A DNA stretch of 64,000 nt from Marchantia polymorpha subsp. ruderalis (taxonomy: Eukaryota > Streptophyta > Marchantiopsida > Marchantiales > Marchantiaceae), in NCBI GenBank assembly GCA_037833965.1, contig AP031351.1, positions 17,186,501-17,250,500 of the forward strand, read 5' to 3'. Made by a program: the position numbers and the translations under genes. Of this stretch, positions 58,930 to 64,000 are shown one piece after another; the stretch's first letter is position 1; the number at the start of each line of letters is the position of its first letter. The notes beneath the pieces are model-generated. The model was not told where the DNA came from and searched no databases. It saw nothing but the letters and a program-made list of their open reading frames with translations.

Positions 58930-61190
58930 GATAATATCTTCTAAAACTCTAAAAAAAATGAACTTTGATCAACACATCACATGGAATGAATTTATCGTCA
59001 AACTTGATTAGTTCAATCCTTTTATCATACACTACATCTATGATAAAGTGATACTTGAATTCAATATAATTTACCCTTCTGTTCATCAGTTGATTTGCAA
59101 CAATATATAACACACTTTGACTATCACAATGAAGATTGATAACCTCCCATTTCAATCCAATTTTTGTAATAAGTCTATTCAACCAAACTTTCTTTGCTGC
59201 TTTTGCTATCGCTAAATATTCAATTTCTATTGTGAACTTAATTATAAACTTTTATAAAATAGTTTTTCAACTAGTGCATCCATCATCAAGCGTAAACATA
59301 CACATAGTTTTAAATTTTCTCTTGTCTAGATATTGTTCAAAATCAGCATAAACGTAATGTAGCAAAGATTTGATATTGTTTGGTACATCATCAAACAATA
59401 TACCCATAATTTTTTGATATATTCAAGTACATGAAAAATTATTTCACTTCTTCTCAATGCAACTTTCTTGGATTTGACATGAATCTCATCATCTTGTCCA
59501 TAGCTAAAGTAATAACAAATCACATTTTCAAATACATGAGCCTATCCATAGCTTTGTCATAGATAATTGATGTTATTTTTTTATTCTCAATAACATCAAT
59601 TGCTTATTTTTAGTTGTAAGAAGTTTGAAATGTGATGTCAAAGTAATACATATTTTAAAAAATTTTGCCATGTTAAAGCCTTCAAACACACATAAACGTG
59701 TTTGACTTAATCTAATCATAGCTTATTTTTCACCAAATTTCTATAAATGTTCATTCAAAATATCTTCTTGGACTTACCCAATACTTTATACTATATGCAG
59801 ACTTTAACTACATCTGTTGAATTGATTTTTTGCCAAAGTGAGCATATCATCCACGTAAAAAACTAGAATAATAACATTAAAGATCTCATTATTCACCTTT
59901 TTCATGTATACACAATAATCATACACACTCTAGGAGATTTTTGTGCATTCATGAACTTATCAAACCTCGCATTTCATTGTTTAGGAGTTTGTTTCTTTCA
60001 ATCCATATAATGATCTTAGCAATCTGCAAATCAAATTTTTATTTTTTTTCAATTTAAAATCAAGTGGTTGTTTCATGTAGATTTTTCATCTTAAAGATTT
60101 ATAAAGAATGCAGTAACATCTATTTGATTCATATTCAGACTAAATATTGCAACAAATGTACATATAAGTCAAACTATAACATACTTTGTTATAGATGGAA
60201 TTATTTTGTTATAGTTTACATCTTTTTTGTGTAAAACCTCTGGCCACCAACGTCACTTTGAAGATTCTTTTTGTGTCACTTGTTACATTGTTCTTTAGCT
60301 TATAAAATCCATTTTCAATTAATCAAAGCTTGATTTTTTGAAAACTCCACTAGCTTTAAAGTCTTGTTATCCATGAACAATTACATTTCATTCTTAGTAG
60401 CATCAACTCATTCAAGCTTATTAAAATAAGCTTGAGCTATCTTATATGAAAAAAATTCTACTTCTCCAAAAATAATGTCACTTGTTGGATTGTTTTTTAG
60501 CTTGTAAAATCCATTTGCAATCAATCAAAACTTGTTTTTTAGAGAACTTCATTAGTTTTTAAGTATTGTTATCAATGAACAATTACATTTCATGATTCAT
60601 AACATCAATTCATTCAATTTTATTAAAATAAGCTTGAGCTATCCTAGAAGAAGAAAATTCTATTTCTTCCCAGGTAATATCATCATCAATCTCTGTATCA
60701 ATATCACAATTTTTTAAAATGAATGAATAAGTCATTAATTCATACATTAACAAGAATCATATCAATCCAATTTGATGATCTACTAGTAGACTATATTTAT
60801 TGATCTCTATTTTTTTGTAGATATATTTGAAACTCATCAACAATAAATTGCTTCTTCATTTTTTGATTTTCAAGAATTTGCTCCATGTGTAGTAGAGCTT
60901 CTTTGTATCACATTGTTAATCACATACATAGGTGAGTGATTTTTTTTCTTGTGAGTATAGGAAACTTATAAACTCTACCTCTTATTTAATGATTAAGGCT
61001 AAAAAACAAACAAACATCCCTAGTACTAATAATTTTACAAACTATTGGATCCCATAGTTTATAAATATTTTCATCCCCAACATATCCAAGAAAACAACAA
61101 TTATTCTATGTAGTTAAATGATAAATCTTCAATTTGTTCTAATACCATCTTTCAATAAAAGGTTCAAGAGGTTTGTCAACTGGAGGATTC
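58930..61190 (-). mobile_element. Ty1/copia fossil, integrase end to RNase H
   Basis: Reading the minus strand from high to low coordinates, the parts are the integrase C-terminal end (FLGYVGDENIYKLWDP near 61090 and KIISTRDVCLFF), a linker, RT pieces (a KWIL..K.N.TSDTKRIFK-like start near 60300, KSLYGLKE near 60015, ILVFYVDDMLTLA near 59850) and RNase H (LHCDSQSVLYIVANQLMNR, YIEFKYHFIIDVV) ending near 58950. It holds an internal duplication at 60275-60676. LTRs were not identified. Broken, with many breaks, and old. Confidence 0.78.
60275..60676. repeat. Internal tandem duplication of about 202 bp within the copia fossil
   Basis: GTCACTTGTT...TTGTT.TTTAGCTT.TAAAATCC at 60275 recurs at 60477, followed in both copies by ATGAACAATTACATTTCAT and TTATTAAAATAAGCTTGAGC. 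Many differences, so it is old. Confidence 0.75.
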
Positions 61191-61369
61191 AAAAAATCTT
61201 GCCGATTCAGATTTGACACATTAAAAATGAAAATTTTAGAAAGACAGATCCTAATGGAAAATGGACTTGGGTATCAAAGTATCAAAAAACTGAAAAACAC
61301 ATTACAAAACAAACATTCACTAAACAGCTGAATAATTTTAAAAATCTCTTTCTAGCTTATTATTAGCTA

Positions 61370-63130
61370 ATTATTATTATCATTACAAAGACATGTTTTT
61401 CATCATTAATATTTTTTTTGCCATATAACTTGCAAATCCGTTCACTTTTATCAATATTAAACCATTCACTTTATTCAATCTTAAGCCTTTGAAACTTATT
61501 CCTATGCCACACAATTATATAATGTAAGAACATAGAGATATCTGAAAGAGATTATTTTTTTCATAGTAAACAAGCATATAATTCAAATGTAGTTGATAAA
61601 ACTACATTTTGGTGTCAGATTTTTTTCCAAATATTGCTAAAAAAAATCTCTTTCTGGAATGTCATTGGTTGCAAATCTCAATAGCATTCTATCACATTTC
61701 ACTTGAAGCATCATGTCCATAATGAAATGAGTGGCACGCAAAGCTTGAAGAGAAATTAGAGAAGCATCAGAAATTTCATCCTTTTGATGTAAGTGACGAT
61801 CAAGTAAAGAACTTCAAATTTTAGAGGTAGACAAACTAATCCGCAAGGAGAATGATATATGAACTTTGATTTTTTACATTCGATTCTTCTTGTCAGAAGA
61901 TCTTTTGCATCCTTTCTACACACTTTCAACATGTGTTCTTACAACCAAAACTCCACGTTTAAGTTTCATGTAAGACTACCAGCACCGCTAAGCTCTTGAA
62001 TAAGAATTCTCTAAGACTCTAAGACACTAGCTGAACTCTTTTGCACCAATTTAACAACAGATATAGAGTTGTGTAAATATCTTTTAGTTTTTTACGCAAA
62101 GTGTACAACAATAGTAATTAGAAATCCAACGTCTAGATATAAAATGAATTTTCATGTATTTCACCTATGACTCTTCATTTATTTCATTATAGGACCTTGA
62201 AAAAAACAAAAACTTAGATCTAGTGCTTGCTATAATCATTTTAGTCTTCTTCATTTTAATCTTCATATGATTTTGGATATAATTTTGTAAAGTAATAGCA
62301 TCATATGCTAGTAATATGATATCATCTATATACAAAAGAGCTTTGATGACAAAGTTTTCAAGCTTGATATCTTCACTCTTACATTACTTCAACCACTTTT
62401 TGATATCATTTATAAAAACTTCAAATAGAGTAAGAGAGAAAGTAAAATCTTGATTGATTCCAATAGTATTCAAGATCTTTTGATTTTAAAAATTGTTGAT
62501 CTTGGACCAAACAGATACGTATAATGTGGCCATCGCTGCTAAGAGATTTAAAGATATTTCAACGGCTTGTACCTCATAACCCATAAGTGATGATGAGGTA
62601 AAGTGTCAAAATTTTTTCTTGAATCAATGAAGCCGCAAAATAAAGCTTTTCAATTGTATTTGAAAAAATATTTTTATTAAATACGCTATTTTTATATATG
62701 ATCAATAGTGTTGTATGCAGGGCAAAAATTAACTTAAATCCGCATATTGTTAAAAAAAAATTCAGTGTGATTTAATAGTTCCATAGAATGATCATCAAAA
62801 TCCTCACATTCATTATTTGCTAGTTTTCTAAGTTGATACATTACTTTTATTGTAGAGAATAAGTCATATATTTCTTCACAATGCGGCATAAATGTAGCAT
62901 GAATTAAGAAATAATGCTTTTCAGCCAAAAAGATCAAAGACTTTGGATCAAGAGTAGATTTTGATGTCCGTATTACCAATTGTCTCCAAAAAGATTTGGA
63001 ATACTCTAGAAGTCTACATGTTAAGGACTCTTGCTTGTGCCAAAAAAACGTTGTTTCTTAGACTTCACCAAGTTTTTATAATTGTTCGTCATTATCCATT
63101 ACAAGATAGTCTACTAGCACTCATGTTCCT
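61370..63130 (-). mobile_element. LINE fragment, second copy of the family at 36418-38060
   Basis: Minus-strand reading from high to low gives LVKSKKQRFLAQARVLNM near 63080, KSFWRQLVIRTSKSTLDPKS near 62960, the helical stretch IKVMYQLRKLANNECEDF, VNFCPAYNTIDHI (the other copy has FCPTYNTIDYI), FCGFIDSRKNFDTLPHHHLW, FVIKALLYIDDIILLAYDAI and, near 61850, a block matching ETSCLPLEAEALYLTIPYIK of the first copy (LPLKFEVLYLIVTYIKRM). It reaches further 5' than the first copy, into the region before RT, and fades near 61370. Stops and frame changes throughout make it inactive. Part of the copia fossil ends just below it. Confidence 0.78.
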
Positions 63131-64000
63131 GTGATGCAGAAAAAACTTAGAAGAAATGGTTTTGAGCAATTTGATTAGTTGCAATTTTGCTATATGAAGA
63201 TCTGAACTCTCTATAGTGAGAGTCAAATGATCTTGAAAATGTAGCATATTAAAATCTTCTTAACTAGATCTAAACAAAAATTGAAAAAAGCTTAAATAGA
63301 CAACACATCAAGAGAAAAATTGTCTTTGCCAATAAGAAAATAAACAAAAGAGTTGCATGATTTGATTTAGGCTCAGATTTTAAAATATCAAGTGTAGAGA
63401 TTAGAAAAATATTAACGCACGAGAACACAAGATAATTGATGGTGCTAACATTGGTAGAGGAAAAACACATATTTCAATGTGAGTTAGAAAAATGAGATAA
63501 CCATTGAAAAATTTCAAATCACATATGGCTCCAAAAGTTAGAAAATGTTGTGTCAAAAATGTAAAAAAGGATCAAAAAAGATTTTAAAATACTAGATTCT
63601 AGGATCAAACTTGGTTTTAGTCTTATTAGTTATGAAAGTAAAAATCATACAACAGAAAATATCAAACCACCATAATCAGTCATTTGTTAATGATTCAATT
63701 CAAATGATGTCAAGAAACTGAGTGCACTAAAAGGAGAAAGGTCTACCAAATACATTGCGGTATTGACAACTTCAACCCAAAATCAATATGGTTTATCAGA
63801 TGTGTTCAACATACTGGACATTTTTTTGAAGAATGTTAGATTGAATCTCTTAAAATCAACTATTTATTATAAATATAAATTGTGATGAAATAACCTCATA
63901 CTCTTAGTAGTAATTCCAAAACTACTGAGAAGTATACTCTCCATTATGAACGCATGATTCTGATAAAATGTTCATAAAGAGTTCGATTACTCTAATAAAC
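63131..64000. other. AT-rich end of window, no gene recognised
   Basis: A short minus-strand frame (63270-63470) is hydrophobic and Phe/Leu-rich, as expected from AT-rich DNA, without a domain. The stretch may contain more of the LINE 5' part or the copia gag, but nothing could be assigned. Confidence 0.4.

Noticed and set aside
1-64000. tRNA, rRNA or snoRNA genes
   Set aside because: No cloverleaf, internal A/B box pair or rRNA core sequence was recognised by eye; short ones could still be missed.

Overview
The window looks like nuclear DNA of a land plant. Three host genes can be read exon by exon with canonical GT/AG introns: an ASR3-type trihelix DNA-binding protein, a HY5-type bZIP light-signalling factor and a mitochondrial MSL1-type mechanosensitive channel. 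Moderate introns (mostly about 150-1,100 bp), AT-rich gene-poor spacers full of Ty1/copia and LINE debris, and a retroelement carrying a DNMT3-type methyltransferase (a type kept in bryophytes, ferns and gymnosperms but absent from flowering plants) suggest an early-diverging land plant. A bryophyte is my best guess; the species cannot be fixed from sequence alone.

Layout. 1-11.3 kb: trihelix gene on the + strand (738-9994) with two trihelix domains in successive exons and a possible 7-kb intron, then a small unassigned reading frame. 11.3-25 kb: AT-rich repeat land with tandem arrays, a perfect palindrome, a dead pogo/Tigger-like DNA transposon, a copia RNase H scrap and a much-decayed Ty1/copia element with both LTRs (about 18.1-23.1 kb). 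25-27.6 kb: nothing recognised. 27.6-32.2 kb: GC-rich upstream region (nested inverted repeat, polypurine/G-quadruplex tract) and the HY5 gene in five exons. 33-39 kb: AT-rich spacer with a LINE fragment. 39.2-42.5 kb: MSL1-like gene in seven exons. 43.8-56.3 kb: a broken Ty3/gypsy-type element bounded by two 293-bp LTRs. 56.5-64 kb: AT-rich debris with a minus-strand copia fossil and a second, inverted copy of the same LINE family.

Most notable. The 12.5-kb Ty3/gypsy-type element has a normal gag-protease-RT-RNase H-integrase order, but a DNMT3-like C5-cytosine methyltransferase domain sits between protease and RT, and a PHD-finger-like module ends the integrase region. One element would thus have carried both a DNA-methylation writer and a possible histone reader. 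Retrotransposon-borne cytosine methyltransferases have been reported from dinoflagellates and charophyte algae; an apparent land-plant case, joined to a PHD-like module, deserves attention. The element is a fossil: several reading breaks and a nested 854-bp solo-LTR-like insertion.

The three host genes do not form a pathway; they are spaced singly among repeats. All coordinates and exon joins were worked out by eye.
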